Notes: a model not told the origin generated them from the sequence alone. A DNA stretch of 64,000 bases from Pseudomonas mosselii (GCF_005796105.1 NZ_VAUO01000012.1:46110-110109); one strand, 5' to 3'. Positions 43,271 through 53,001 are shown, counted from the first letter of the stretch. Program-made: numbers and translations.

Positions 43271-44020
43271 TCAGTGCGGGCGGCAGATCCAGTGCAGGTA
43301 GCGACCCAGTCCGGCGAAGCTTGGGTGGCGGCGGTGCGCCAGCTCCATCTCGAGCAGATCGAGCAGCTCGGCCTTGCTTTGGAATTCCTTGGGCATGTAG
43401 TCATGGAATACGCGAATCCCGCTTTCGCTTTCGACCTGCCACAAGGCTTCAAGTTGCGCCTTGAGTTCACGCGGATCAAGTGGTTTCTGCGGGGTCAGGC
43501 TCTGCTTTTCGCCGGCCAGCCGATTGCTGCGCAGTTTGCGGAAATGCCCCTTTAGCAGGTTGCGGTAGACCAGTGCATCGCGGTTGTAGAAGGCCAGCGA
43601 CAGCCAGCCGCCGGGGGCCGTCAGTTGGTGTAGCACCGGCAGGATGCTCTCGGGTTCGGCCAGCCATTCGAGCACGGCGTGGCATAGCACCAGGTCATAG
43701 GGTTCGGTGAGCTGGCCGAGCAGGTCTTGCCAGGGGGCCTGGATGAAGGTGGCCTGTTGGCCGGCTTCGGCAAAGCGCGCTCGGGCACCTTCGAGCATCG
43801 GCGCTGCGGGTTCTGCCAGGGTCAGTTGGTGGCCGCGCTGGGCCAGCCACAGGGCCATGTGGCCGAGCCCTGCGCCGATGTCGAGTATGCGCAGCGGGCG
43901 GTCGGGCAGCGTTTCGGCCAGGTCCGCTTGCAGCACCGCCAAGCGGATCGCGCCCTTGGCGCCACCGTAGATCTTCTCGGCGAAGCGGGTGGCCAGCTCA
44001 TCGAAATGACGGTCGTTCAT
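43271..44020 (-). CDS. cmoM: tRNA methyltransferase CmoM (SmtA)
   Basis: 249-aa SAM-dependent methyltransferase. Motif I is ILDIGAGLGHMA, followed by LAEPAAPML and the AVLEWLAEPESIL segment typical of CmoM. It methylates 5-carboxymethoxyuridine at the wobble position of certain tRNAs to its methyl ester. Start ATG 44020 (MNDRHFDELA). It overlaps the MazG-like gene by 4 bp. Confidence 0.92.
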   Translation of the reverse strand: MNDRHFDELATRFAEKIYGGAKGAIRLAVLQADLAETLPDRPLRILDIGAGLGHMALWLAQRGHQLTLAEPAAPMLEGARARFAEAGQQATFIQAPWQDLLGQLTEPYDLVLCHAVLEWLAEPESILPVLHQLTAPGGWLSLAFYNRDALVYRNLLKGHFRKLRSNRLAGEKQSLTPQKPLDPRELKAQLEALWQVESESGIRVFHDYMPKEFQSKAELLDLLEMELAHRRHPSFAGLGRYLHWICRPH

Positions 44021-44322
44021 TTGGCGAAACGCCTCTCGCTGTCGGCCAGTTTGGCCCGCACCACTTCGTTCATGTCCAGGCCCAGTTCGCTGCACAGCAG
44101 CAACAGGTACAGGACGATATCGCCGACCTCCTGGCCGGCATGCGCCAACTGCTGGGCGGGTAGTTGGCGCGACTGGTCTTCGCTCAGCCACTGGAAGATC
44201 TCAACCAGTTCGGCCATTTCGACGCTGGCGGCCATGGCTAGGTTCTTCGGGCTGTGGAAGGCGCGCCAGTCGTTGTTGTCGCGGATGCGGTGCAGGCGTT
44301 CGGTCAGTTCTTGCAGGTTCAT
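44017..44322 (-). CDS. MazG-like nucleotide pyrophosphohydrolase
   Basis: 101 aa of the all-alpha NTP pyrophosphatase family. The metal-binding EExxE-type motif is VEMAELVEIFQW plus a downstream EVGDIVLYLL. Such small enzymes hydrolyse non-canonical or excess dNTPs, for example dCTP. Start ATG 44322; overlaps cmoM. Confidence 0.9.
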   Translation of the reverse strand: MNLQELTERLHRIRDNNDWRAFHSPKNLAMAASVEMAELVEIFQWLSEDQSRQLPAQQLAHAGQEVGDIVLYLLLLCSELGLDMNEVVRAKLADSERRFAK

Positions 44323-44388
44323 CGGGGTCTCCTCATACCGCATAGCTTCCGGTGGGGTCCGATGTAAAGCAAGTGACATCCGTATGTG

Positions 44389-45240
44389 TCAGAGCGAACG
44401 CCAGTTGCCAACCATATGCACGAGCCCGGCATGACCGTCCAGACGCAACTGACCCGTCGCGCCTGCCTCGCTGGCGCCGAGCATCACTTCCGAGGGCAGG
44501 CGCACGGGCTTGTTGAACTCAACCTCGAAGCCGTAGCCGGCCTTGGGCAGGTGCCCCTTGAGTGCGGCCAGTGCCATCGCCTTGCTCCACATGCCGTGGG
44601 CGATGGCACTGGGGAAACCGAACAGCCGGGCGCTGAGCACGGTCAGGTGGATCGGGTTGTAGTCGCCGCACACCCGTGCGTAACGCCGGCCGATATCGCC
44701 ATCGGCATACCAGCGCGTGGCTTCGGGCAACGCTTGGGGTAGTGCGTGTGGCTCGACCACGGCATTGGCATCGAGCTTGAGCCCGCGCACCAGCATGCGG
44801 CTGGTTTCGCGCCACAGCAGGCCCAGCCCGTCCTCGGCTTCGGTGATCAGGTCGAAGGTGCCGCCTTTGGCGTGGGGTTGCAGGTTTTCGCTGTGCACCG
44901 CAAAGCGCAGACCGTCGATGCCGCCGAGTGGACGCAGCACCTCGATGGTGTTGGCCAGGTGCACCAGCCCCAGCAGTGGGAAGGGGAAGTCGTGAGCGGT
45001 GAGCAGTTGCAACTGCAAGCCGAAGGCCATGACGTGTGGGTAGGTGCCCGGTAGGCGGCCGTCGTCGGCGAAGTGGCAAAGCCTGCGGTAGGCGCCAAGG
45101 TTGGCCTGGTCCACGCGCAGGTAGCAACGCAGACCCTGCTCGGGCAACTGTTCGCCGCTGATCTTGCGTTTACCCAAGGCGCGCCAGTAGAGGCTGGCGC
45201 GTGGGGCGGTGGCGTGCAGATCGAGCCAGGTGCGTTTCAT
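44389..45240 (-). CDS. MaoC-family dehydratase
   Basis: 283 aa with a hot-dog fold. The hydratase-2 motif is visible as YADGDIGRRYARVCGDYNPIHL…FGFPSAIAHGMWSKAMAL, with the catalytic Asp and His positions (GDYNPIH). These enzymes hydrate trans-2-enoyl-CoA to (R)-3-hydroxyacyl-CoA or work in the reverse direction. It starts one base before the stop of the FabG-like gene upstream, so the two form an operon. Together with the divergent thiolase they make a fatty-acyl-CoA module; the exact substrate is unknown. Confidence 0.88.
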   Translation of the reverse strand: MKRTWLDLHATAPRASLYWRALGKRKISGEQLPEQGLRCYLRVDQANLGAYRRLCHFADDGRLPGTYPHVMAFGLQLQLLTAHDFPFPLLGLVHLANTIEVLRPLGGIDGLRFAVHSENLQPHAKGGTFDLITEAEDGLGLLWRETSRMLVRGLKLDANAVVEPHALPQALPEATRWYADGDIGRRYARVCGDYNPIHLTVLSARLFGFPSAIAHGMWSKAMALAALKGHLPKAGYGFEVEFNKPVRLPSEVMLGASEAGATGQLRLDGHAGLVHMVGNWRSL

Positions 45241-45241
45241 G

Positions 45242-46588
45242 TCATGCCCCCATCAGTGCTTGACCGCAGACCCGAAGTACCTGGCCGTTGACCGCGCCGG
45301 AACCCGGTTGGCTAAGCCAGGCGATGGCTTCGGCGACATCCTGTGGCTGCCCGCCCTGGCCCAGCGAACTCAGGCGTCGTCCGGCCTCGCGCAAGCCCAT
45401 CGGCATGCTGGCGGTCATGTGCGTCTCGATGAAACCCGGCGCCACGGCGTTGATGCTCATGCCACGGCTGACCAACATCGGTGCCCAGCTGTGGGCCAGG
45501 CCGATCAGCCCGGCCTTGCTCGCCGCGTAGTTGGTTTGGCCGCGATTACCGGCGATGCCGCTGACCGAGGCCAGTAAGCTGATGCGTGCCCCGTCGTGCA
45601 GCTTGTCGGCGTCCAGCAGTGCCTGGGTAAGTGCCTGCGGGGCCTTGAGGTTGACCGCCATGACCGCGTCCCAGTAGTCCGGCGTCATGTTGGCGAGGGT
45701 CTTGTCGCGGGTGATTCCGGCATTGTGTACGAGGATGTCCAGCCCGCCCGGCAGTGCCTGTACCAGTTGCGCCGCGGCGTCGGCGGCGCAGATGTCCAGG
45801 GCCAGGGCGCTGGCGCCCAGGCGTGCGGACAGCGCGTCCAGGTCGGACTGCGCCTGAGGCACGTCCAGCAAGGTCACTTCGGCGCCGTCACGGGCAAGGG
45901 TCTCGGCGATGGCCGCGCCGATCCCGCGGGCTGCTCCAGTGACCAGGGCGTGGCGTCCGGCCAGCGGACGGGTCCAGTCCTGGACCTGATCGGTGCAATC
46001 GCCCAGGTGCAAGGTCTGGCCGCTGACGAACGCGCTTTTGGGCGACAGGAAGAAGCGCAGTGCGCCTTCAAGATCGGTGTCGGGAGTGACATACAGCAAG
46101 TTGGCGGTGGCGCCGCTACGCAGTTCCTTGCCCAGCGACCGGCTGAAGCCTTCGAGCGCGCGCTGGGTCACGCAGGCCTGGACATCGCTGTTAGGCGGCG
46201 CGGCGCGCCCGAGTATCAACACGTGGGCACAGGGCGCCAGGCTGCGCAGCAGCGGTTGGAAGAACGCGCGCAACTGCTGGAGCTGATCGCTGTCGGACAG
46301 GTGACTGGCATCGAACACCAGCGCCTTGATCTGAGGCCCCAGGCCTGCGGTCCATGCCGGTAAGGCGAGGCTGTCAGTGTTGAAGCCATAGCATTCGTTG
46401 GTCAAGCGTGCGGCGAACGTCTCGACCTGGCGAGCCAGTGGCCCGCCACCGAGCACCAAGGCGCCCTCCACCGGCCGCAGGCGCCCGGCTTGCCAGCGCT
46501 CCAGCGGCACTGGGCAGGGCAGGCCGAGAGCATCAAGCAGGCGCCGGCCAAGGTTGGAGGTGGCAAAGCCGAGGTAGCGATCGCTCAT
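45242..46588 (-). CDS. 3-oxoacyl-ACP reductase, FabG4-like long form
   Basis: 448 aa, about 200 longer than ordinary FabG. A degenerate N-terminal Rossmann-like half (about 1-200) precedes the active SDR half: GAARGIGAAIAETLA, NAG, Ser in LLASVSG, and YAASK. The long-form arrangement is known from FabG4/HMwFabG enzymes, which reduce 3-oxoacyl-CoA with NADH. Start is ATG 46588; the upstream ATG region has no better site. Confidence 0.9.
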   Translation of the reverse strand: MSDRYLGFATSNLGRRLLDALGLPCPVPLERWQAGRLRPVEGALVLGGGPLARQVETFAARLTNECYGFNTDSLALPAWTAGLGPQIKALVFDASHLSDSDQLQQLRAFFQPLLRSLAPCAHVLILGRAAPPNSDVQACVTQRALEGFSRSLGKELRSGATANLLYVTPDTDLEGALRFFLSPKSAFVSGQTLHLGDCTDQVQDWTRPLAGRHALVTGAARGIGAAIAETLARDGAEVTLLDVPQAQSDLDALSARLGASALALDICAADAAAQLVQALPGGLDILVHNAGITRDKTLANMTPDYWDAVMAVNLKAPQALTQALLDADKLHDGARISLLASVSGIAGNRGQTNYAASKAGLIGLAHSWAPMLVSRGMSINAVAPGFIETHMTASMPMGLREAGRRLSSLGQGGQPQDVAEAIAWLSQPGSGAVNGQVLRVCGQALMGA

Positions 46589-46704
46589 GTACGGGGTCTC
46601 CCTGAAGGCAAGCATGCAGTGTGGACCATGATTGCGTGCAGGTCGTTCGAACCGGCGAAAAACCGCCTAGGCTTATCGATCAATTTGTTACAGGAGTAAC
46701 AGGC

Positions 46705-47982
46705 ATGTATCCAACCCGCCGCGTCGCGATCCTGGGAGGCAACCGGATCCCCTTCGCCCGTTCCAATGGCGCCTATGCCAAGGCCAGTAACCAGGCGATG
46801 CTCACTGCGGCGCTGGAGGGCCTGGTGGAGCGCTACCACCTGCATGGGCTGCGCTTGGGCGAGGTGGTGGCGGGCGCTGTGCTCAAGCATGCCCGTGACC
46901 TGAACCTGACACGCGAGTGTGTGCTCGGCTCGCGGCTATCGCCCCAGACACCGGCCTATGACATCCAGCAAGCCTGTGGCACCGGCCTTGAAGCGGCGCT
47001 GCTGGTGGCCAACAAGATCGCCCTCGGGCAGATCGACTGCGCTGTCGCCGGGGGCGTGGACACCACCTCCGATGCGCCGATCGCGATCAGCGAAGGGCTG
47101 CGCCAGATCCTGTTGCAAGCCAACCGTGGCAGGACCTTGGGCGAACGGCTGAGGCCATGGCTGAAGTTGCGCCCGCGCCACTTCAAACCTGAGCTGCCGC
47201 GCAATGGCGAGCCGCGCACGGGGCTGTCGATGGGCGAGCATTGCGAGCTTATGGCGCAGACCTGGCAGATCGAGCGCGCGGCCCAGGATGAACTGGCGTT
47301 GCTCAGCCATCGCAACCTGGCGGCGGCCTACACCGACGGTTGGCATGATGATTTGCTCACCCCCTATCTGGGCCTGACACGCGACAACAACTTGCGTCCA
47401 GGGCTGAGCTTCGAGCAATTGGCCAAGCTTGCACCGGTGTTCGAGCGTAGTGGCCAAGGCACGTTGACCGCCGGCAACTCGACGCCGCTCACCGACGGCG
47501 CGTCGCTGGTGTTGCTGGGTAGCGAGGGCTGGGCCGAGGCGCAGGGCCTGCGTGTGCTGGCCTACCTGGTAGATGGCGAAGCTGCGGCGGTGGACTTCGT
47601 GCATGGCCAGGAGGGGTTGCTGATGGCGCCGGTCTACGCGGTGCCGCGTCTGCTGGCGCGCAATGGCCTCAGCCTGCAGGACTTCGATTTCTATGAAATC
47701 CATGAAGCCTTCGCTGCGCAGGTGCTCTGTACGCTGAAGGCTTGGGAGGATCCAGACTATTGCCACACCCGGCTGGGGTTGGCTGCGCCGCTGGGGGCTA
47801 TCGATCGCAGCAAGCTCAACGTCAAGGGCAGCTCGCTGGCGGCCGGGCACCCCTTCGCCGCCACGGGCGGGCGTATCCTGGCCAATATGGCCAAGTTGCT
47901 GGCCGAGCGCGGCAGGGGGCGTGGATTGATTTCGATCTGTGCGGCGGGCGGGCAGGGGGTGACGGCTATCGTCGAGCGCTGA
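46705..47982 (+). CDS. Acetyl-CoA C-acyltransferase (thiolase, FadI-like)
   Basis: 425 aa. Active-site Cys in DIQQACGTGLEAA, the GGVDTTSDAP loop, the His in EIHEAFAAQ, and the C-terminal Cys in ISICAAGGQG with the GHPFAATGGR motif are present. It joins or cleaves acyl-CoA units; the FadI/YfcY-like family normally acts on 3-ketoacyl-CoA. AGGAG precedes ATG 46705. It is divergent from the FabG-MaoC pair with 116 bp between. Confidence 0.92.
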   Translation: MYPTRRVAILGGNRIPFARSNGAYAKASNQAMLTAALEGLVERYHLHGLRLGEVVAGAVLKHARDLNLTRECVLGSRLSPQTPAYDIQQACGTGLEAALLVANKIALGQIDCAVAGGVDTTSDAPIAISEGLRQILLQANRGRTLGERLRPWLKLRPRHFKPELPRNGEPRTGLSMGEHCELMAQTWQIERAAQDELALLSHRNLAAAYTDGWHDDLLTPYLGLTRDNNLRPGLSFEQLAKLAPVFERSGQGTLTAGNSTPLTDGASLVLLGSEGWAEAQGLRVLAYLVDGEAAAVDFVHGQEGLLMAPVYAVPRLLARNGLSLQDFDFYEIHEAFAAQVLCTLKAWEDPDYCHTRLGLAAPLGAIDRSKLNVKGSSLAAGHPFAATGGRILANMAKLLAERGRGRGLISICAAGGQGVTAIVER

Positions 47983-47986
47983 GGGA

Positions 47987-48012
47987 CATCGCGGGGCGAG
48001 CGCCCCGCGATG
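47987..48012. terminator. Strong hairpin between thiolase and chemoreceptor genes
   Basis: CATCGCGGGGCG pairs with CGCCCCGCGATG over 12 bp with two central bases, between two converging genes. No T-run on either side, so termination may rely on pausing. Confidence 0.55.
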
Positions 48013-48019
48013 CGTTCGA

Positions 48020-49963
48020 TCAGGTGCGGAAGCGTCGCACCAGTGCATCCAGCTCGTTGGACAGTCCCGCCAGGCTTTCCGAATCCTGACGCGCGGCCTG
48101 GGCGAGTTCGGCCACCAGTTGCGCATCGCCATGGATCTGGCTGATGTGGCGATTGATGTCCTCGGCCACCTGATGCTGCTCTTCGGCGGCGGTGGCGATC
48201 TGGGTGTTCATGTCGCGGATCACGTCCACCGACTCGCGGATCTGGCCAAAACTGTCGCGGGCCATGCCGATGCGGCTGACCGACTGCTGCGACACTTCGA
48301 TGCTGGCGTGCATCTGCTCGGCCACTTGCGCGGTGCGGCTGGCCAGGTTACCCAGCAGGCCGTCGATTTCCGCGGTGGAGTCGGCGGTGCGCTTGGCCAG
48401 GGCACGGACTTCGTCGGCGACCACGGCAAAGCCTCGACCTTGCTCGCCGGCGCGTGCGGCTTCGATGGCCGCGTTGAGCGCCAGCAGGTTGGTCTGCTCG
48501 GCAATCGAGCGGATGGTCCCGAGGATCGACTGGATGGCGTTGCTGTCACGTTCCAACTGCTGGATCGATTGCGCCGATTGCTCGATCTCCTGGCTCAGGC
48601 GATCGACGCTTTGTACCGCTGCGTCGATCTGCTGCTGGCCTTCGCGGGCCTGCTGCTGGCCGCTGTCGGCGGACATCGCCGCCTGGCTGCACGAGCGCGC
48701 CACTTCGTTGGCGGTGGCGACCATTTCGTGGAAGGCGGTGGAGACCATGTCCACGGCTTCACGCTGGCGACCGGCAGCCTCGGACATGTCGGCCGAGACC
48801 CGCGTGGAACTGCTGGAGGTGCTGAGGATTTTGCCCGCTGCCGAGCCGATGTGCTGGATCAGGCTGCGGATGGCACCGAGGAACTGGTTGAACCAGCTGG
48901 CCAGCTGTGCGGTTTCGTCACGGCCACGGATTTCCAGGTTGCGGGTCAGGTCGCCTTCGCCTTGGGCGATGTCTTCCAGGCCATTGGTGACGCTGTTGAT
49001 CGGGCGCACGATGAGCTTGGCGAAGGTGGCGCCGACCACGGCGAACAGGGCGGCCAGCACCAGGGCGACGATACCGATCAGCCAAGTCAGGCGGGTGGTG
49101 GTCTGCATCACTTCGCTTTCCTGGATCAGGCCGATGAAGGTCCAGCCCAGTTGCTCGTCGGGATACACGTTGGCCATGTAGCGTTGGCCGCCGATTTCGA
49201 CCTCGACCAGGCCCTTGCCGGCCTTGGCCAGTTCGGCATAACCCTCGCCGAAGCTCGAGAGCTGCTTGAAATTGTGGCTGGCGTCGCGTGGGTCGACCAT
49301 CACGTTGCCGTTGCTTTCCACCAGCATCAGGTAGCCGCTATCACCCAGCTTGATCTTCTTGACGATCTCGGTAAGGCCTTTGAGCGATACGTCGATGTTG
49401 ACTACACCGCCGTTATTGCCGAGCTGGTTGGGTACGCTGCGCACGGTGCTGATCAGGACTGCGTCGTCCGCTGCCCAGTAGTAGGCATTGGTACGCAGGG
49501 TCTTGCCGGGGTTGGCCATGGCCAACTGGTACCAGGGACGCGGGCGCGGGTCGTAGTTGACGAATTTCTGCCCTGCCGGCCAGCCGACGTAGCCGCCGTC
49601 GGCGACGCCGTAGGAGATGTAGGCGTAGCTGGGGTGCGAGTCGGCCAGGCGCGTGAAGAAGTCGAGCACTTGTGTGGCGCGCTCGCCCAACTCGTAAGAC
49701 GGATTGGCGCTCATGAACTTGTTGAGTTCGTTGCCGGTGGCGGCGATCAGCGGTTGGGACGCAATGTACTCGACGTTCTGGTCGATGCCTTGGAAGAAGA
49801 TGTTCATGGCGTTGCCGACCTGGCGGATTTCCCGACTGCTGTTGTCGAGGAAATTGTCGCGTGCTTCACCGCGCAGGTTGAGGATCACCAGGCTGGCGAC
49901 CAGGACGATGGGCAGGCCGGCGATGACGGCAAAGGCCCAAGTCAATTTTTGCTTGATGTTCAT
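48020..49963 (-). CDS. Methyl-accepting chemotaxis protein with dCache sensor
   Basis: 647 aa. A membrane helix at about 9-29, a dCache-type periplasmic sensor (about 35-275; YDPRPRPWYQLAMANPGKTLRTNAYYWAAD), a second helix around 285-310, HAMP, and the signalling tip AEQTNLLALNAAIEAARAGEQGRGFAVVADEVRALA. The R-x-W-Y stretch is the kind used for amino-acid carboxyl and amine binding in PctA-like receptors, but this is too weak to name a ligand. Start ATG 49963 has GGGAG upstream. Confidence 0.93.
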   Translation of the reverse strand: MNIKQKLTWAFAVIAGLPIVLVASLVILNLRGEARDNFLDNSSREIRQVGNAMNIFFQGIDQNVEYIASQPLIAATGNELNKFMSANPSYELGERATQVLDFFTRLADSHPSYAYISYGVADGGYVGWPAGQKFVNYDPRPRPWYQLAMANPGKTLRTNAYYWAADDAVLISTVRSVPNQLGNNGGVVNIDVSLKGLTEIVKKIKLGDSGYLMLVESNGNVMVDPRDASHNFKQLSSFGEGYAELAKAGKGLVEVEIGGQRYMANVYPDEQLGWTFIGLIQESEVMQTTTRLTWLIGIVALVLAALFAVVGATFAKLIVRPINSVTNGLEDIAQGEGDLTRNLEIRGRDETAQLASWFNQFLGAIRSLIQHIGSAAGKILSTSSSSTRVSADMSEAAGRQREAVDMVSTAFHEMVATANEVARSCSQAAMSADSGQQQAREGQQQIDAAVQSVDRLSQEIEQSAQSIQQLERDSNAIQSILGTIRSIAEQTNLLALNAAIEAARAGEQGRGFAVVADEVRALAKRTADSTAEIDGLLGNLASRTAQVAEQMHASIEVSQQSVSRIGMARDSFGQIRESVDVIRDMNTQIATAAEEQHQVAEDINRHISQIHGDAQLVAELAQAARQDSESLAGLSNELDALVRRFRT

Positions 49964-50142
49964 CCACGCTCCCAGTTTCTTCTTTTCATTACGCAAGGCA
50001 GGTATTCACTGCATCGGCAAGGGCATGCGGTTTTAAAGGGCAGATGCCGCATTTAGTGGGTGAAGGGCGTATTCGGGCGAAAAAATGTCGTGTTTAGGCT
50101 ATTACGGCATACCGCATGCTGTTCGAAGGGCGCCGCAGACGT

Positions 50143-50547
50143 TCAGCGGCAGCAACCGGCTCCGTTGGCCAGGTCCTTGAGGATCGGGCAGTCCGGGCGG
50201 TCGTCGCCTTGGCAGTCGGCGACTAGCTCGCCGAGCGTGTCGCGCAGGCTCATCAACTCTTCGATGCGCTGATTGAGTGCGTCGATGTGCTGCATGGCCA
50301 GGGCCTTCACATCGGCGCTGGCGCGCTGGCGGTCCTGCCAGAGGGTCAGCAGACGGGCGACCTCATCCAGGGAAAAGCCCAGGTCGCGGGAGCGCTTGAT
50401 GAACGCCAGACTGTGCAGGTCCTCCTGCTGGTACAGGCGATAGCCGCTGTCGCTGCGCTTGGCTGGGCGCAGCAGGCCGATGGACTCGTAGTAGCGGATC
50501 ATCTTGGCGCTCAGCCCGCTGTGGCGGGCGGCCTGGCCGATGTTCAT
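50143..50547 (-). CDS. cueR: Copper-responsive regulator CueR (MerR family)
   Basis: 134 aa. MerR HTH at the start (MNIGQAARHSGLSAKMIRYYESIGLL), a dimerisation helix, and a metal loop with the Cys-x7-Cys pair (CQGDDRPDC) that CueR uses for Cu+, followed by a Cys-Cys tail. It overlaps copA by 4 bp, so it is co-transcribed with the pump and autoregulated through the copA promoter. Confidence 0.93.
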   Translation of the reverse strand: MNIGQAARHSGLSAKMIRYYESIGLLRPAKRSDSGYRLYQQEDLHSLAFIKRSRDLGFSLDEVARLLTLWQDRQRASADVKALAMQHIDALNQRIEELMSLRDTLGELVADCQGDDRPDCPILKDLANGAGCCR

Positions 50548-52943
50548 GGGGCCTCCGGGTGAGTGTCGGTGGGGCGCCAGGTCTTCAGCCACAGGGCATT
50601 GCTTACCACGCTGACACTGGACAGGGCCATGGCGGCGCCGGCCAGTACCGGGTTGAGGTAGCCCAAGGCGGCCAGGGGAATGCCCACCAGGTTGTAGATG
50701 AACGCCCAGAACAGGTTCTGGCGGATTTTTGCGTAGGTCTTGCGGCTGATTTCCAGGGCGGCGGGAACCAGGCGCGGGTCGCCGCGCATCAGCGTGATGC
50801 CTGCGGCCTGCATGGCCACATCGGTGCCACCGCCCATGGCGATGCCAATATCGGCAGCGGCCAGGGCCGGTGCGTCGTTGATGCCATCCCCGACCATGGC
50901 CACCACGCCGTTCTGTTTCAGCAGCGCCACGGTGGCGGCCTTGTCGGCGGGCAGCACTTCGGCGTGCACGTCGTCGATGCCCAGAGCCTTGGCCACCACG
51001 GCGGCACTGCCACGGTTGTCGCCGGTCAGCAGGTGGCTGCTGATGCCGCGTGCATGCAGGGCGTCGATGGCCTGGGCGGCGCCGGGCTTGAGGCTGTCGC
51101 CGAAGGCGAACAGACCCAGTACCCTGGGCTGTGGGGCTCGTTCGAGCAGCCATGACAGGGTGCGACCTTCGGCCTCCCAGGCCTTGGCGCTGGTGGCCAG
51201 GTCGCCGGCCGGGAGCCCGCTTTCGTCGAGCAGGCGGCGGTTGCCCAGGGCCAGTGTGCGGCCTTGTACCTGGCCGGCGATGCCGCGTCCGCTCAACGAT
51301 TGGCTGTCGCTCACTGTCGGGACGTCCAGGCCACGCTCGGCGCAGGCGTCCAGCACGGCCTTGGCCAAGGGGTGTTCACTGCCCCGTTGCAGCGCACCGG
51401 CCAGGCGCAGTGGCTCGTCGTTGTCATTGTGGGTCGATTGCAGATGGACGATGCGTGGGCTGCCCGAGGTCAGGGTGCCGGTTTTGTCGAACACCACCCG
51501 GTTCACAGCATGGGCACGTTCCAGGGCTTCGGCGTCCTTGATCAGGATACCGTGGCGAGCGGCCACGCCGGTACCGGCCATGATCGCGGTCGGGGTGGCC
51601 AGGCCCAGGGCGCAGGGGCAGGCAATCACCAGCACGGCCACGGCGTTGATCAGCGCGGTCTCGAGCCCCGCCCCGGCCAGCCACCAGCCCAGCAGGGTGA
51701 GCAGCGCCAGCCCCAGCACGCTGGGGACGAACACCTGGCTGACCCGATCGACCAGTTTCTGAATCGGCGCCTTGGCGGCCTGGGCATCTTCGACCAGGCG
51801 AATGATGCGCGCCAGCACGGTCTCGGCGCCAAGCGCACGGGTCTTGACCAGCAACCGGCCTTCGCCGTTGATTGCCCCGCCGGTGACGGTATCGCCGGGT
51901 CGCTTGGGCACCGGCAGGCTTTCACCGCTGATCAGCGCTTCGTCGGCGTGGCTGGAGCCTTCGAGCACGTCGCCATCGACTGGGAAGCGCTCGCCGGGCT
52001 TGACCACGACCACATCGTCCAGACGCAACTGGCTGATAGCCACGTCCTCTTCACGCCCGTCGATGATCCGTAGCGCGCGCTCTGGGCGTAGGGCCTCCAG
52101 CGCGCGGATAGCGCTCGCCGTCTGGCGCTTGGCACGGCTTTCCAGGTATTTGCCCAGTAACACCAGGGCAATCACCACTGCCGAGGCTTCGAAATACAGG
52201 TGTGGCTGCATGCCTGGGTGGGCGCTGGCCCATTGGTAAAGGCTGAGGCCATAGCCGGCGGAGGTGCCCAGGGCCACCAGCAGGTCCATGTTGCCGGTCC
52301 CGGCACGCACCGCTTTCCAGGCCGCCACATAGAAGCGTGCGCCGAGGATGAACTGCACCGGGGTGGCCAGCAGGAATTGCACCCAGGCCGGCAGCATCCC
52401 GTTCAGGCCGAACGGCTGCGCGAGCATCGGCAGGACCAAGGGCAGTGCCAGCACGAGCGCGGCCGCGACCGTCAGGCGCTCCTTGCGCAGGCGGCGTTGG
52501 GTTTGTTGGCGATCATCCTGGTCGTTGTGCGGCAGGCTGGCGCTGTAGCCGGCGTTTTCCACTGCGGCGATCAGTTGGCTGACGTCGATGCCTTGCACGA
52601 CCTGCACGTGGGCCCGCTCGCTGGCCAGGTTGACACTGACCTGCTCGACCCACGGCAACTTGGCCAAGGCGCGCTCGACGCGGCCGCTACAACTGGCGCA
52701 GGTCATGCCGCCAACCGCCAGTTCCAAGGTTTTGCTGGGAACGCTGTAGCCGGCTTCGCGCACGGCGCCGACCAAGGCTGGCAGGCTGTCGGCCGGCGCC
52801 TGGACGCGGGCCTGTTCGGTGGCCAGGTTGACACTGACCTGTTCGGTACCGGTGACGTTGCGCAGGGCGCGCTCGACCCGGCCGGCGCAGCTGGCACAGG
52901 TCATCCCGCCGATGGGCAGGTCGAAGGTCGTGGATGCGGGCAT
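50544..52943 (-). CDS. copA: Copper-exporting P1B-type ATPase CopA
   Basis: 799 aa. Two N-terminal HMA domains with GMTCASC (Cys16/19 and Cys82/85), then the P-type core: CPC in ACPCALGLATP (about 440), DKTGT phosphorylation site (about 485), SEHPLA, and GDGINDAPAL. It pumps Cu+ from cytoplasm to periplasm. I start at ATG 52943 because GGAGGA lies 7 bp before it; ATG 52964 lacks a site. Preceded by a CueR operator and followed by cueR in the same operon. Confidence 0.95.
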   Translation of the reverse strand: MPASTTFDLPIGGMTCASCAGRVERALRNVTGTEQVSVNLATEQARVQAPADSLPALVGAVREAGYSVPSKTLELAVGGMTCASCSGRVERALAKLPWVEQVSVNLASERAHVQVVQGIDVSQLIAAVENAGYSASLPHNDQDDRQQTQRRLRKERLTVAAALVLALPLVLPMLAQPFGLNGMLPAWVQFLLATPVQFILGARFYVAAWKAVRAGTGNMDLLVALGTSAGYGLSLYQWASAHPGMQPHLYFEASAVVIALVLLGKYLESRAKRQTASAIRALEALRPERALRIIDGREEDVAISQLRLDDVVVVKPGERFPVDGDVLEGSSHADEALISGESLPVPKRPGDTVTGGAINGEGRLLVKTRALGAETVLARIIRLVEDAQAAKAPIQKLVDRVSQVFVPSVLGLALLTLLGWWLAGAGLETALINAVAVLVIACPCALGLATPTAIMAGTGVAARHGILIKDAEALERAHAVNRVVFDKTGTLTSGSPRIVHLQSTHNDNDEPLRLAGALQRGSEHPLAKAVLDACAERGLDVPTVSDSQSLSGRGIAGQVQGRTLALGNRRLLDESGLPAGDLATSAKAWEAEGRTLSWLLERAPQPRVLGLFAFGDSLKPGAAQAIDALHARGISSHLLTGDNRGSAAVVAKALGIDDVHAEVLPADKAATVALLKQNGVVAMVGDGINDAPALAAADIGIAMGGGTDVAMQAAGITLMRGDPRLVPAALEISRKTYAKIRQNLFWAFIYNLVGIPLAALGYLNPVLAGAAMALSSVSVVSNALWLKTWRPTDTHPEAP

Positions 52944-52970
52944 GGCGCTTTCCTCCGTGGACATGCCAGC

Positions 52971-53001
52971 AGCATCAACCTTGTCACGTGGTCAAGGTCA
53001 A
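52971..53001 (-). promoter_or_regulatory. CueR-type operator/promoter of copA-cueR
   Basis: On the minus strand TTGACC (53001-52996) and GATGCT (52976-52971) are 19 bp apart, the long spacing MerR activators need. Between them lies ACCTTG-N9-CAAGGT (52978-52998), an inverted repeat centred in the spacer. It overlaps the stop codon of the small periplasmic gene just upstream. Confidence 0.75.

Noticed and set aside
48119..50056. 645-codon frame opposite the second chemoreceptor
   Set aside because: Gly/Val/Asp-rich mirror of the receptor gene; no start site or domain.
51131..52073. Plus-strand frames opposite copA
   Set aside because: Alternative frames of the pump gene; the minus strand has all P-type ATPase motifs.
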